NCBI GenBank assembly: GCA_041394325.1
Contig: JAWKIJ010000001.1
Location: 310,001 to 374,000, forward strand
Direction: 5' to 3'
Length of the DNA: 64,000 bases
Source of the DNA: JAWKIJ01 sp041394325
Lineage (GTDB): Bacteria; Actinomycetota; Acidimicrobiia; Acidimicrobiales; Microtrichaceae
In this document: in pieces, positions 8,474 to 20,238 of the stretch
Position numbering within the stretch: the stretch's first letter is position 1
Layout of the letters: every line of letters starts with the position of its first letter
Notes under the pieces: model-generated
Told to the model about the DNA's origin: nothing
What the model saw: the letters and a program-made list of their open reading frames with translations, nothing else
Database searches by the model: none
Made by a program: the position numbers and the translations under genes

Positions 8474-9622
8474 ATGAACCCACGCCGAGCCGGTTCCCGC
8501 CGGATATCCGCTCTGATGTTCGCCCTGCCGGCGATCCTCGGACACGTCGCCACCGCCTGCGGCGAGCAATCCCAGGCATCCGGCTCCAGCACGTCGGCCG
8601 TCACGTCCGGTGCACAAGGGGGTGCCGAGGCAACGCCGTCGACCGCCGATCCTGATGTCGACTACAAGTCGCTGTCGGGAACCCTCAACGGGACCGGCTC
8701 GTCCTTCCAGGACGCCCTCCAACAAACCGTCAAGGGCCCATTCGAGAAGGCGGCCGAGAACGTTACCGTGAACTACGCGAAGTCGGGCAGCTCGGCGGGC
8801 AAAGCCGACCTCGCCGCCGGCATCGTGCAGTTCGCCGGCACGGACTCGCTGATCAAGGACGCCGACCTTCCGACATTCAAGGGCGGGGAGGTTCTCTACT
8901 TTCCGGTTGCAGCGGCACCCATCACACTCTCCTACCACCTCGAAGGCGTCGATGAACTCCGGCTGAGCGCCGACACCATCGCCGGCATCTTCCAGTCAAC
9001 AATCACCACGTGGAATGCCCCGGAGATCAAAGCCGACAACCCGGACGCGAACCTGCCGGCGACGCCCATCGCCGCCGTCCACCGTTCCGACGGTTCGGGA
9101 ACCACATCCAACTTCACGAAGTATCTCAAGAAGGCCGCTCCGTCTGTATGGACGCTCGGCGCCGGTGACACCGTCAACTGGCCCGCCGGTACGCAGGGAG
9201 CGGAGAAGAACAGTGGCGTCGCCACGCTCATCTCCTCGACCGAGGGTGCCGTGGGCTATGTCGACCTCGCGGATTCGGTCTCGGCAAAGCTCCAACGAGC
9301 GCTCGTGCGGAACAAGGCGGGTGAGTACGTGACGCCGCAGATCCCCGGCGCATCCGCCGCGCTCGCCGGTGCCGGGATCGCCCCGAATCTGACGTACGAT
9401 CCGCTCGACGCGGAGGGGGCAGAGTCGTACCCGATCACCTCGCCGACCTGGGTCATCGTCTACAAGCAACAGCCCGACGCCGCAACCGCCGACGCCCTCA
9501 AGGGCTATCTGACGTACCTGTTGACCGATGGTCAGAAGCTTGCCCCCAAGGTCGGCTACGCACCGCTTCCGGCCGAACTTCAGCGGAAGGCAATCGAACA
9601 GCTCGCCAGGGTCACCGGCTGA
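8474..9622 (+). CDS. pstS: Phosphate ABC transporter substrate-binding lipoprotein PstS
   Basis: High-affinity phosphate-binding protein, membrane-anchored outside the cell. It has 382 residues from the ATG at 8474, which is preceded by a strong AAGGAGG 10 nt upstream. The open frame extends far upstream, but only this start gives a signal peptide with lipobox ATAC. PstS motifs: LNGTGSSFQDA, YAKSGSSAGKADLAAGIVQF with GTDSLI, and HRSDGSGTTSNFTKYL, the phosphate-contacting segment. The pair pstS-pstA lies on the plus strand inside an otherwise minus-strand housekeeping block. pstA follows after 30 nt; pstC and pstB are not adjacent. Confidence 0.93.
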   Translation: MNPRRAGSRRISALMFALPAILGHVATACGEQSQASGSSTSAVTSGAQGGAEATPSTADPDVDYKSLSGTLNGTGSSFQDALQQTVKGPFEKAAENVTVNYAKSGSSAGKADLAAGIVQFAGTDSLIKDADLPTFKGGEVLYFPVAAAPITLSYHLEGVDELRLSADTIAGIFQSTITTWNAPEIKADNPDANLPATPIAAVHRSDGSGTTSNFTKYLKKAAPSVWTLGAGDTVNWPAGTQGAEKNSGVATLISSTEGAVGYVDLADSVSAKLQRALVRNKAGEYVTPQIPGASAALAGAGIAPNLTYDPLDAEGAESYPITSPTWVIVYKQQPDAATADALKGYLTYLLTDGQKLAPKVGYAPLPAELQRKAIEQLARVTG

Positions 9623-9652
9623 TCCCACGCCGCCCACCGCACGTCCGGAACC

Positions 9653-10633
9653 ATGTCGATCGATCCGTCCGTATCCCATCTCGATCCCGAGCGTCCGCTC
9701 AGAACAAGCCTCTCCCGTAAGCGCATATTCAGAGACCGCCTCGCGGTGGCGTGGATGGTCTCATCCCTTCTCGTCGCCTCGATCCCCCTCCTCGCTGTGC
9801 TGGGGGTGCTCGCGGTGCGAGGCTTCTCTCTCGTGTCCGGCCCCGACTGGTGGACTGAAGCGATTCCCAGCAACGTCGCGTCGAACGCATTGAGTTCGGC
9901 TGAGGATCAAGCGGCGTTCGGCAACTCGACGGCCGGCGATGCACGCGTCGAGCCGGTCGTCTTCGGTATGCAGCCTGCGATCGTCGGCACGCTCCTGACC
10001 GTCGGGACCGCGTCGGCGCTAGCGCTACCAACCGGGGTGGCTGCGGCCGTCTACCTCAACGAGTACGGGCGATCGAGCAGGGCGGCCGACACGATCCGAT
10101 TTCTGACCGACGTCATGGCGGGCGTGCCGTCGGTCATCATGGGTGTCTTCATCTACACGACCTGGGTGCTGTCGTTCGGTGCCGGCGGGCGTTCGGCCTT
10201 CGCCGGAGGCCTCGCGTTGGCTTGTCTGATGCTGCCGGTCGTCGTGCGTTCGAGCGAAGAGATGTTGCGGCTGGTCCCCGACTCCCTCCGCCATGGCTCC
10301 GCCGCGCTCGGCGCGCCGCGCCTGAAGACCGCGATGGGCGTGGTACTTCCCGCGGCGCTGCCCGGAATCACCTCCGGAGCGATGCTCGCCATTGCGAGAG
10401 CCGCCGGCGAAACGGCGCCGATCCTGTTCACCGTCGGTATCGTCTCAGCGACCAACTTCTCGCTCTTCGGTCAAAACACGACGTTGTCCGCGCAGATCTA
10501 CTCGAACGCCACACAACCGGGCGGCGAAGCGTTGGCGTGGGGCGCGGCGCTGACGCTCATCGTCATCGTGGTCGCTTGCACGCTCTCGGCACGACTCGTG
10601 TCGGCGAAGTTCTCGATCCGCGTCGACCAGTAG
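9653..10633 (+). CDS. pstA: Phosphate ABC transporter permease PstA
   Basis: Inner-membrane permease subunit of the phosphate importer. The 326 residues include about six TM helices, a periplasmic loop after the first helix, and the binding-protein-dependent permease signature (LGAPRLKTAMGVVLPAALPG, the EAA loop). AIVGTLLTVGTASALALPTG, YLNEYGRSS, AGVPSVIMGVFIY and AIARAAGETAPILFT are typical of PstA rather than PstC. Early codons such as ATA and AGA (in RIFRD) are rare in the surrounding genes, hinting at separate ancestry. It ends 36 nt from the convergent secA. No pstC or pstB nearby, so the transporter must be completed from elsewhere. Confidence 0.88.
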   Translation: MSIDPSVSHLDPERPLRTSLSRKRIFRDRLAVAWMVSSLLVASIPLLAVLGVLAVRGFSLVSGPDWWTEAIPSNVASNALSSAEDQAAFGNSTAGDARVEPVVFGMQPAIVGTLLTVGTASALALPTGVAAAVYLNEYGRSSRAADTIRFLTDVMAGVPSVIMGVFIYTTWVLSFGAGGRSAFAGGLALACLMLPVVVRSSEEMLRLVPDSLRHGSAALGAPRLKTAMGVVLPAALPGITSGAMLAIARAAGETAPILFTVGIVSATNFSLFGQNTTLSAQIYSNATQPGGEALAWGAALTLIVIVVACTLSARLVSAKFSIRVDQ

Positions 10634-10669
10634 ACCGCTCGAGCGCTTGCGCCGCGGGCTGGGAACCCT

Positions 10670-13385
<2,716 letters not shown>

Positions 13386-13527
13386 AGTCGGGCGACATCC
13401 TATCGACGCGCCGTTTGGAGCCACCGCCGGCCGGCGGCCCACGGATCGGGTGCTTCGGGAGGAGACGGCCTCCGAAGCGGAGTCGAACCCGGTGAGCGGT
13501 TACCGGCCCCCGACAGGCCGTTCCGAC

Positions 13528-14106
13528 TCAGCCGGCATCGATCAGGCCGATGTCGCCGTCGTCGCGTCGGTAGACGATGGCGGACCGGTTCGTGTCGGCG
13601 TTGGTGAAGAAGTAGAAGGAATGGCCGAGCAAATCCATGCGCATGGCGGCATCGACCGGGGTGAGCGAGAAGATCTCCACCGTCTTGGTCTTGACGATCC
13701 GGTAGTCGGCCAGAAGTTGCTCGGCGTCGACGCGACCGTCGCGTTCCTCGACGGTGTCGAGGTCGCCGATCGTCCTGCTCGCCCGGCCGGCCTCACCGCC
13801 TTTGCGGTGGGTGGACAGCTTGGTCTTCAGCTTGTGGAGCTTGTTCTCCAACTTCGCGATGGTGAGGTCGACCGCGGTGAGCGGATCGGGGCCGTTGGAC
13901 TTGCACCGGACGTGGTGGCCGTGACCGGCCATCGTGATCTCGCACACCTCGTTGTCGGCGATTCGGGGGTTCCGCTCCTTGAAGAAGTGCACCTCCGCCC
14001 GGTCCATGTTGAGGAACTTTCCTCCCAGGCGGCTCAGTTTCTCTTCGACGAGAGTGCGATCCGCTTCGGAAACCTCGCTGTGTCGAGCGCTCACGATGAC
14101 CTGCAC
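13528..14106 (-). CDS. hpf: Ribosome hibernation-promoting factor, long form
   Basis: Ribosome-associated factor that dimerises and protects 70S ribosomes in stationary phase. The 192 residues from the GTG at 14106 comprise an N-terminal HPF/RaiA domain (VQVIVSARHSEVSE to about residue 105, with the basic KLENKLHKLKTKL helix) and the C-terminal dimerisation domain (about 130-190, LLGHSFYFFTNADTNRSAIVYRR) that defines the long form. The GTG is chosen for its AGGAGGT five nt upstream; longer starts are not conserved. Its position beside secA is usual. Confidence 0.93.
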   Translation of the reverse strand: MQVIVSARHSEVSEADRTLVEEKLSRLGGKFLNMDRAEVHFFKERNPRIADNEVCEITMAGHGHHVRCKSNGPDPLTAVDLTIAKLENKLHKLKTKLSTHRKGGEAGRASRTIGDLDTVEERDGRVDAEQLLADYRIVKTKTVEIFSLTPVDAAMRMDLLGHSFYFFTNADTNRSAIVYRRDDGDIGLIDAG

Positions 14107-14248
14107 GATGACCTCCTGACTCGTCGCCGCGGGTCGCGGCGGCATCGTCGTCCCCGGCGTCGCCGCCGGCAACGGCATGGTGGACTGTATTGGAGTCGGC
14201 GCCGGTCACGGCGGCTGCCCGAAGAGTCGGACCCGCCTGGTGGTCGGC

Positions 14249-14935
14249 TCACACTCGGCCCCCCGGGGCCGGCGTCGCCGCAACCGTCGCCGCGACGAGT
14301 TCGACGACCATCGACCCCGCGCCCGCACCGCGGCACCCGAAGGCGGACCGAGTCATGGCCCGGCCCGCGGCGCGAAGGGACGCGCCGGTGGTCCGCACGT
14401 CGTCGACGACCGCGATGCACAGAGGCCGCCCCGCAGGCCATGTCGCCAGCAGTCGATCGAAGGTGGGGGTCGCGAGGAATGCGATGTCCGCGCGGGCCAC
14501 ACGGTCGGCGCCGGTCTGGCCGCTCGGAGCGCCCCGGTGCCGACGGACCATTCCCCCCTGGCCGACCGATCGCCGCAAGAGACGGACCGCGGGTACACCG
14601 AGCGACCGCGCCGTGGCCTTCGCGAGCAGTGCCCCCTGGTCGTAGCCGCGGGTTCGTCGATTCGCGCGATGTGCGGGGATCCAGGTGACGAGGTCGAGGC
14701 GCCGGTCGATCGCCCCGGCCAGCATCGCACCCAGGACCCCCACCGCGTCGCGGTGGTTGGCGAACTTGATCGCGGCGACGACGTCGCGCCCCACGCCGCC
14801 GTAGGAGAACAGGGCGACCGTATCCATGTAGCCGCGGATCGACGTCACCGGCGGCGGCGACAGCCGCTCGACACAGGTCGGGCACAGCGGAGCACCCACG
14901 CTCCGACAGACGGCGCAGTGCCGTGGCAGCAACAC
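14249..14935 (-). CDS. comF: ComF-family phosphoribosyltransferase-like protein
   Basis: ComF-like protein of 228 residues: an N-terminal zinc ribbon (Cys7, Cys10, Cys18, Cys21) followed by a type I phosphoribosyltransferase domain. The R-x-x-RGYDQ segment (about 94-100) and the PRPP-binding loop VVDDVRTTGAS (176-186) are present. ComF proteins are linked to DNA uptake in competent bacteria, but most actinobacterial copies have no demonstrated role. The GTG start has a TACCGT hexamer 7 nt upstream, so a leaderless mRNA is likely. The neighbouring hpf and secA are the usual partners. Confidence 0.87.
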   Translation of the reverse strand: MLLPRHCAVCRSVGAPLCPTCVERLSPPPVTSIRGYMDTVALFSYGGVGRDVVAAIKFANHRDAVGVLGAMLAGAIDRRLDLVTWIPAHRANRRTRGYDQGALLAKATARSLGVPAVRLLRRSVGQGGMVRRHRGAPSGQTGADRVARADIAFLATPTFDRLLATWPAGRPLCIAVVDDVRTTGASLRAAGRAMTRSAFGCRGAGAGSMVVELVAATVAATPAPGGRV

Positions 14936-14942
14936 GACCTCG

Positions 14943-14948
14943 ACGGTA
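14943..14948 (-). promoter_or_regulatory. Probable -10 of leaderless comF
   Basis: TACCGT on the minus strand, 7 nt before the GTG at 14935. Confidence 0.45.
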
Positions 14949-14974
14949 TCGCCGGGTCCCGACAGCCTCGCCGG

Positions 14975-15856
14975 TCACACCCCGATGGGCGAAACCGGAT
15001 CCTGTCCCGTGAGCATGCGCTCGACGTCACGACGGACTCCGTTGGCCCACTCCGGATGAGTGAGCACGTAGAAGCGGCGATCCCGGACCGCCTCGAAAAC
15101 GGTCTCGGCGACGTCGGCCGGGTCGAGACCCTGCTCCACGAACCCGCCGATGATCGAGCTCATCTCCGAGGCGATCGAACCCGCCCCACCTGCGACCGGT
15201 GCCTCCGGATCCGAGGCCGACCCCTGCGAGGAGGCGTGCTCGCCCACCGTCGGACGATGACGCTCGGACCGATGGATCCCGGTGCGGACCCAACCGGGGC
15301 ACAGCACGCTCACGCCGACCGCGGGCGCCAAGACGGCCAACTCGTGGAACATCGTCTCGGAGATCGCGACCACGGCGTGCTTCGCCGCGTTGTAGGGACC
15401 CATGAACGGCGGTGAGGTCACACCCGCCATCGACGCGGTGTTCACGACGTGGCCGCCGCCGGCCTCGATGATGTGCGGCGTGAAGGTCCGGATCCCGTGC
15501 ACCACGCCCCACAGGTCCACGTCCAGCACCCAACGCCAGTCGGCATCGCTCATCTCCCAGGTGACCCCGCCGGTCGCGACGCCCGCGTTGTTGCACGCGA
15601 GGTGGATCGCGCCGAACGCGTCGAGCGCCGCCGCCGCGATGCGCTCGACATCGACGAGCCGGGACACGTCCGCCAACACCGTGGTGACCGGTGCACCGAC
15701 CGCCTCGATCTCGCCGGCCGCGACGACCAACGCGTCGGCATCGACGTCGGCGATCACCAGCGACATCCCCGCGACGGCGAAGCGCTTCGCCATCGCGAGG
15801 CCGATCCCCGACGCACCGCCGGTGATCACCGCGACCCGACCCTCGAAATGCTCCAC
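14975..15856 (-). CDS. Short-chain dehydrogenase/reductase
   Basis: Classical SDR oxidoreductase of 293 residues. The NAD(P) motif TGGASGIG is at 12-19, Asp in ADVDADAL suggests NAD preference, NNAG is at 89-92, the catalytic Ser is 142, and Tyr155/Lys159 lie in YNAAK. A roughly 25-residue insertion after the active site (about 195-235, rich in Ser and Gly) and a long C-terminal tail are seen. The substrate cannot be inferred. The GTG start follows a GGAGGGGAGGGG purine run. It lies 39 nt upstream of the comF start region on the same strand. Confidence 0.85.
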   Translation of the reverse strand: MEHFEGRVAVITGGASGIGLAMAKRFAVAGMSLVIADVDADALVVAAGEIEAVGAPVTTVLADVSRLVDVERIAAAALDAFGAIHLACNNAGVATGGVTWEMSDADWRWVLDVDLWGVVHGIRTFTPHIIEAGGGHVVNTASMAGVTSPPFMGPYNAAKHAVVAISETMFHELAVLAPAVGVSVLCPGWVRTGIHRSERHRPTVGEHASSQGSASDPEAPVAGGAGSIASEMSSIIGGFVEQGLDPADVAETVFEAVRDRRFYVLTHPEWANGVRRDVERMLTGQDPVSPIGV

Positions 15857-15922
15857 CTGGCCCCTCCCCTCCGGTGCGACTCTACGTCCGAGGACGCTCC
15901 AACGGAGCGGAACGGGTAAGGA

Positions 15923-17050
15923 TCAGGGTCCGGCGGCGATGTTGTTGAGGTGGAACGTCAGGACGGTTCCCGCCACGTCCGCCGTGACGGTGTAGTCGCC
16001 GACGATCGAGTTGGCGACGGCGTTCACCGAGACGAGGCCGTTGGCCCCGACCACCGACGGATTCGCCGACAGCGTCGCCGCCGCACCCTCCGCGGACGGA
16101 TGCACCGTGAACGGGACCGAAAGGCCCACCGCCGGGTTGCCGTACGCGTCGGACACGGCGATCGACAGCGCCTGGTAGTAGAAGGGCTGGCCGACCACTG
16201 CGCCCTGCCAGTCCCCCGACGTGATGGAGGCGTTGACGGGCGGCCCGGCCACGATGCGCAAGGGGAACGTGGTCGACGCCGCGGTCCCCTGCAGGGTGGC
16301 GGTCACGGTGACGGTGCGGGCGATGTTCCCTGCGGTGGCGTTGATCGACCCGATGCCCGAATCGTCGCCGTAGGACGTGGCGGGAGCGAACCAGGTTCCC
16401 TCACCATCGGGGACCGACACGTCGACCCGCGACCAGGGCACCGGGTTGCCGAACCGGTCGATGCCGGCGAGACGGATCGGCTGGGCGAACGACGTTCCCG
16501 CGGCTGCGGCCTGATCGGCACCGGACACGACGGCCACCGCGACGGCGACGTCGGGCTGGTTGGTGAGCCGGATGTTGGCGGTCGGCTTCAGGGGGCCGTC
16601 GGCGGTGACCACGAGGTCCCACGGTCCGGCGACTCCGTTGGCGACGGGAGTCACCGCCGCATACCCACCGGCGTTGCTGGTGGTGTGCAGCGGCGCCGCC
16701 AGACCGGCCCCGCTGAAGGTCACCGGGGCCCCGGCGGCGGGCGAGCCGTTCTTGCGGAACACCCGCACCGACACCTCCCCGAAGGACGACCCGACCTTCG
16801 CGTACTGATCGCCGCCTCCCACGGCCTCCACCCGGCCCGCCCACGAGCCGACGATGACGTCGGCGGCCTGCTGGATGGTGAGGGTCCGTTGCCAACGACC
16901 GTTCTTGCAGAACAACACCCAACCCGAGTCGCGACCGGGGGCGGCGCCGGTCCGGCACCGGGTCCCGGCCTTCACCCAGTCACAGCCCGCGGTGGCTAGG
17001 ACGAGCGAGGCGGCGATCACGATTGCGAACGAGGCACGGCGTCGAGACAT
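15923..17050 (-). CDS. Lipoprotein with Cys-rich N-terminal module and Ig-like (Big_1-like) domains
   Basis: Secreted lipoprotein of 375 residues. A signal peptide ends in lipobox TAGC (Cys23). A short module follows: GTRCR (29-33), a second Cys at 48 and GRW (51-53). The same layout occurs in the RCC1-repeat lipoprotein at 20239-21576. The rest reads as three bacterial Ig-like repeats of the invasin/intimin type (VRVFRKNGSPAAGAPVTFSG; LAGIDRFGNPVPWSRVDVSV; VSDAYGNPAVGLSVPFTV). Probably a surface-exposed structural or adhesive protein; the ligand is unknown. A TACCGT lies 8 nt before the ATG. Confidence 0.75.
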   Translation of the reverse strand: MSRRRASFAIVIAASLVLATAGCDWVKAGTRCRTGAAPGRDSGWVLFCKNGRWQRTLTIQQAADVIVGSWAGRVEAVGGGDQYAKVGSSFGEVSVRVFRKNGSPAAGAPVTFSGAGLAAPLHTTSNAGGYAAVTPVANGVAGPWDLVVTADGPLKPTANIRLTNQPDVAVAVAVVSGADQAAAAGTSFAQPIRLAGIDRFGNPVPWSRVDVSVPDGEGTWFAPATSYGDDSGIGSINATAGNIARTVTVTATLQGTAASTTFPLRIVAGPPVNASITSGDWQGAVVGQPFYYQALSIAVSDAYGNPAVGLSVPFTVHPSAEGAAATLSANPSVVGANGLVSVNAVANSIVGDYTVTADVAGTVLTFHLNNIAAGP

Positions 17051-17058
17051 ACCGGTCG

Positions 17059-17064
17059 ACGGTA
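17059..17064 (-). promoter_or_regulatory. Probable -10 of leaderless Ig-like lipoprotein gene
   Basis: TACCGT on the minus strand, 8 nt before the ATG at 17050. Confidence 0.45.
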
Positions 17065-17157
17065 AGCATCAAGCCGTCTCGCAGCAATGAGATGTTCTCA
17101 CTACATCTCGTGGTCCCATGGGACCCTTGTCACGAGGTCGTGACAAGGGCGCGGCGT

Positions 17158-18588
<1,431 letters not shown>

Positions 18589-18744
18589 GAATGCGCGCTC
18601 CGCGTCGTGTAGGCCCCCGAAGTGACGGGGGCGACGGCACCCCGGTACGGGGCGAGGGTAGTCGTCGACCGGTGTCGGCGACGGGTGGAGTGCGGGACTG
18701 GGGTCATCAGACGCCGTGCGGACAGCCCGAACCCCGCCATTGTA
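18589..18744 (-). promoter_or_regulatory. ahcY promoter and GC-rich structured leader
   Basis: TACAAT (18739-18744, minus strand) is a good -10 hexamer. The deduced leader of about 140 nt contains two tandem hairpins close to the gene: CCCCG/CGGGG with a 2-nt loop, and GCCCCCG/CGGGGGC with a 6-nt loop. It does not show the conserved core of the SAH riboswitch that I would expect for ahcY. Regulatory role unproven. Confidence 0.35.
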
Positions 18745-18760
18745 GGGCAACGCGGACGGT

Positions 18761-19699
18761 TCAGCCGAAGGTGCGGGCCGCGGGCGTCGGCCCGGGGTCG
18801 ACTCCGGCGATCGCGGCCATCTCGACGGCGGTCAACTCGGCCACCATCACGTGGGACAGCATCGCCGCGACGGGACTCGGAGCGGACACCTCCACCGCGA
18901 GCCGGTCGGCGACGACCTCCTCGACGAAGTCGGGCATCCGCCCGAGCTGGTCGAGCTCGGCGACGGTCTCGAATCCGTGCCGGAGGTCGAGCCAGGTGAA
19001 CACCTGGCGGGTGACGTCGCCGTGCTGGCCCCAGCCACAGAGTTCGTCGGCGAGCAGGTCTGGTAACGAGTTGGCGAACGCCGGTGCCTTCGCCGAGCGA
19101 TTGATCGCGGACTTCCACACGTCGGCCACGACGCCTCCGGATGCTCCCGCACCGTAGGCCAGCACCATCGTCCGCCCGATCCGTCGGGCGAGTCGGGCTG
19201 GATCGGGTACCCCCGTTCCCGACACCGGGAGGGCGACGGCGAGGGTTTCGAGATGCGATGCGACCTCCTCCATGTCGATCGGGGTGACGGCGGGGACGCC
19301 TCCGAGTGCGGCGAGGACCGCGGCGACGAAGGAGGTCGTGGCCACCGCACGGAGCTCCGCGTCGACCGCCTCGGGTGCGATCATCGGTGCGGCGAGCCCC
19401 GAGTGGTGCCAGCGTTCGGCGACACGGTCGTCGAGTGCGACGACCAGGGTGGAGGTGTCCGCCCAGGGGGGCGGGGTGTCGTGGTGCCACCCGACGACGG
19501 GGATGGTCGCGTCGGACGCGGTCGAGGCCAGCAGGATCTCCCCCGCCAGCCGGGTGAACGGTGTCGTGGCGATCACGACGGTCGCCGGCGACAGGCCTTC
19601 GAGGGTGGAGGGGTCGGCCGCGCGGGCGGAATGCCGAACGACCTCACCGAGCCCGAGCACGCGCTCACGGACGCGTAGCGAATCGAGGGGGCCGGTCAT
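18761..19699 (-). CDS. SIS-domain protein, phosphoglucose/phosphomannose-isomerase-like
   Basis: A 312-residue sugar-isomerase-like protein, equivalent in position to the mycobacterial gene between manA and manB (Rv3256c type). The C-terminal part (AKAPAFANSLPDLLADELCGW, about 215-235) resembles the bifunctional PGI/PMI C-terminal domain. However, the SGNTEET-type phosphate loop is not evident, and the catalytic HNE stretch before GW is replaced by ADE. It may be a regulatory or inactive relative. It starts 6 nt after the Trm112-like gene and is probably co-transcribed with it. Confidence 0.65.
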   Translation of the reverse strand: MTGPLDSLRVRERVLGLGEVVRHSARAADPSTLEGLSPATVVIATTPFTRLAGEILLASTASDATIPVVGWHHDTPPPWADTSTLVVALDDRVAERWHHSGLAAPMIAPEAVDAELRAVATTSFVAAVLAALGGVPAVTPIDMEEVASHLETLAVALPVSGTGVPDPARLARRIGRTMVLAYGAGASGGVVADVWKSAINRSAKAPAFANSLPDLLADELCGWGQHGDVTRQVFTWLDLRHGFETVAELDQLGRMPDFVEEVVADRLAVEVSAPSPVAAMLSHVMVAELTAVEMAAIAGVDPGPTPAARTFG

Positions 19700-19705
19700 G
19701 AGTAC

Positions 19706-20128
19706 TCAGTCGGCGTCGGTGCCCGGTGGCGGCGACTCGGCGGGCGTGTCCGCTACAGGTTCCTCGGCCGACCCCTTCTTCGGCACGGCCTTCTTGGGCG
19801 GAGCCTTCTTCTGCGTGCGCTTGGCCGGAGCCTTCTTCGCGGGCGCCTTCTTCTCGGGCGCCTTCTTCGCTGGTGTCGGGGCGTCCGGCGCGGAGGCCGC
19901 TCCGGCACCGCCCGTCGCGACCCCACCCTTTGCGACGAGTCGCTCGTGCTCGGAGGGGCTGACCGTCTCGGCCGCGTCGATCAGCAGTTCGGGTACCCCA
20001 CCGATGATGCGGTAACGGCGGTGCAGCCGCGGGTTGTACATCGCGTCCTCGTCCGCGAAGTACAGCAGGCTCTGGCGGTCTTCGGGACAGACGAGGATCG
20101 ACAGGAGGCGGTCGTCGGAAATCGGCAT
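19706..20128 (-). CDS. Trm112-like protein with Lys/Ala/Pro-rich tail
   Basis: A 140-residue protein. The first 55 residues (MPISDDRLLSILVCPEDRQ, then YRIIGGVPELLIDAAE) match the Trm112/UPF0434 fold, which elsewhere acts as a small activator subunit of methyltransferases. The first zinc CxxC is reduced to CPED, so metal binding is doubtful. From about residue 80 the chain is a low-complexity tail of AKKAP/EKKAP units, encoded by an imperfect 15-18 nt tandem repeat at about 19785-19875 and resembling histone-H1-like tails. A TAGGCT hexamer 7 nt upstream suggests leaderless transcription of this gene and the SIS gene. Confidence 0.75.
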   Translation of the reverse strand: MPISDDRLLSILVCPEDRQSLLYFADEDAMYNPRLHRRYRIIGGVPELLIDAAETVSPSEHERLVAKGGVATGGAGAASAPDAPTPAKKAPEKKAPAKKAPAKRTQKKAPPKKAVPKKGSAEEPVADTPAESPPPGTDAD

Positions 20129-20135
20129 GGACGTG

Positions 20136-20141
20136 AGCCTA
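20136..20141 (-). promoter_or_regulatory. Probable -10 of leaderless Trm112-like gene
   Basis: TAGGCT on the minus strand, 7 nt before the ATG at 20128. Confidence 0.45.
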
Positions 20142-20238
20142 GGTACTCGGCCCGAACGCCGTGTACGCCCACCGCAACCTCAAGGTCCACCACCACGCCG
20201 CCGATACCGGAAGGTCGGATCACGCCCCGGAGGTCATC

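Noticed and set aside
18589..18738. SAH riboswitch upstream of ahcY
   Set aside because: The conserved riboswitch core could not be found in the leader; only generic GC hairpins are visible.
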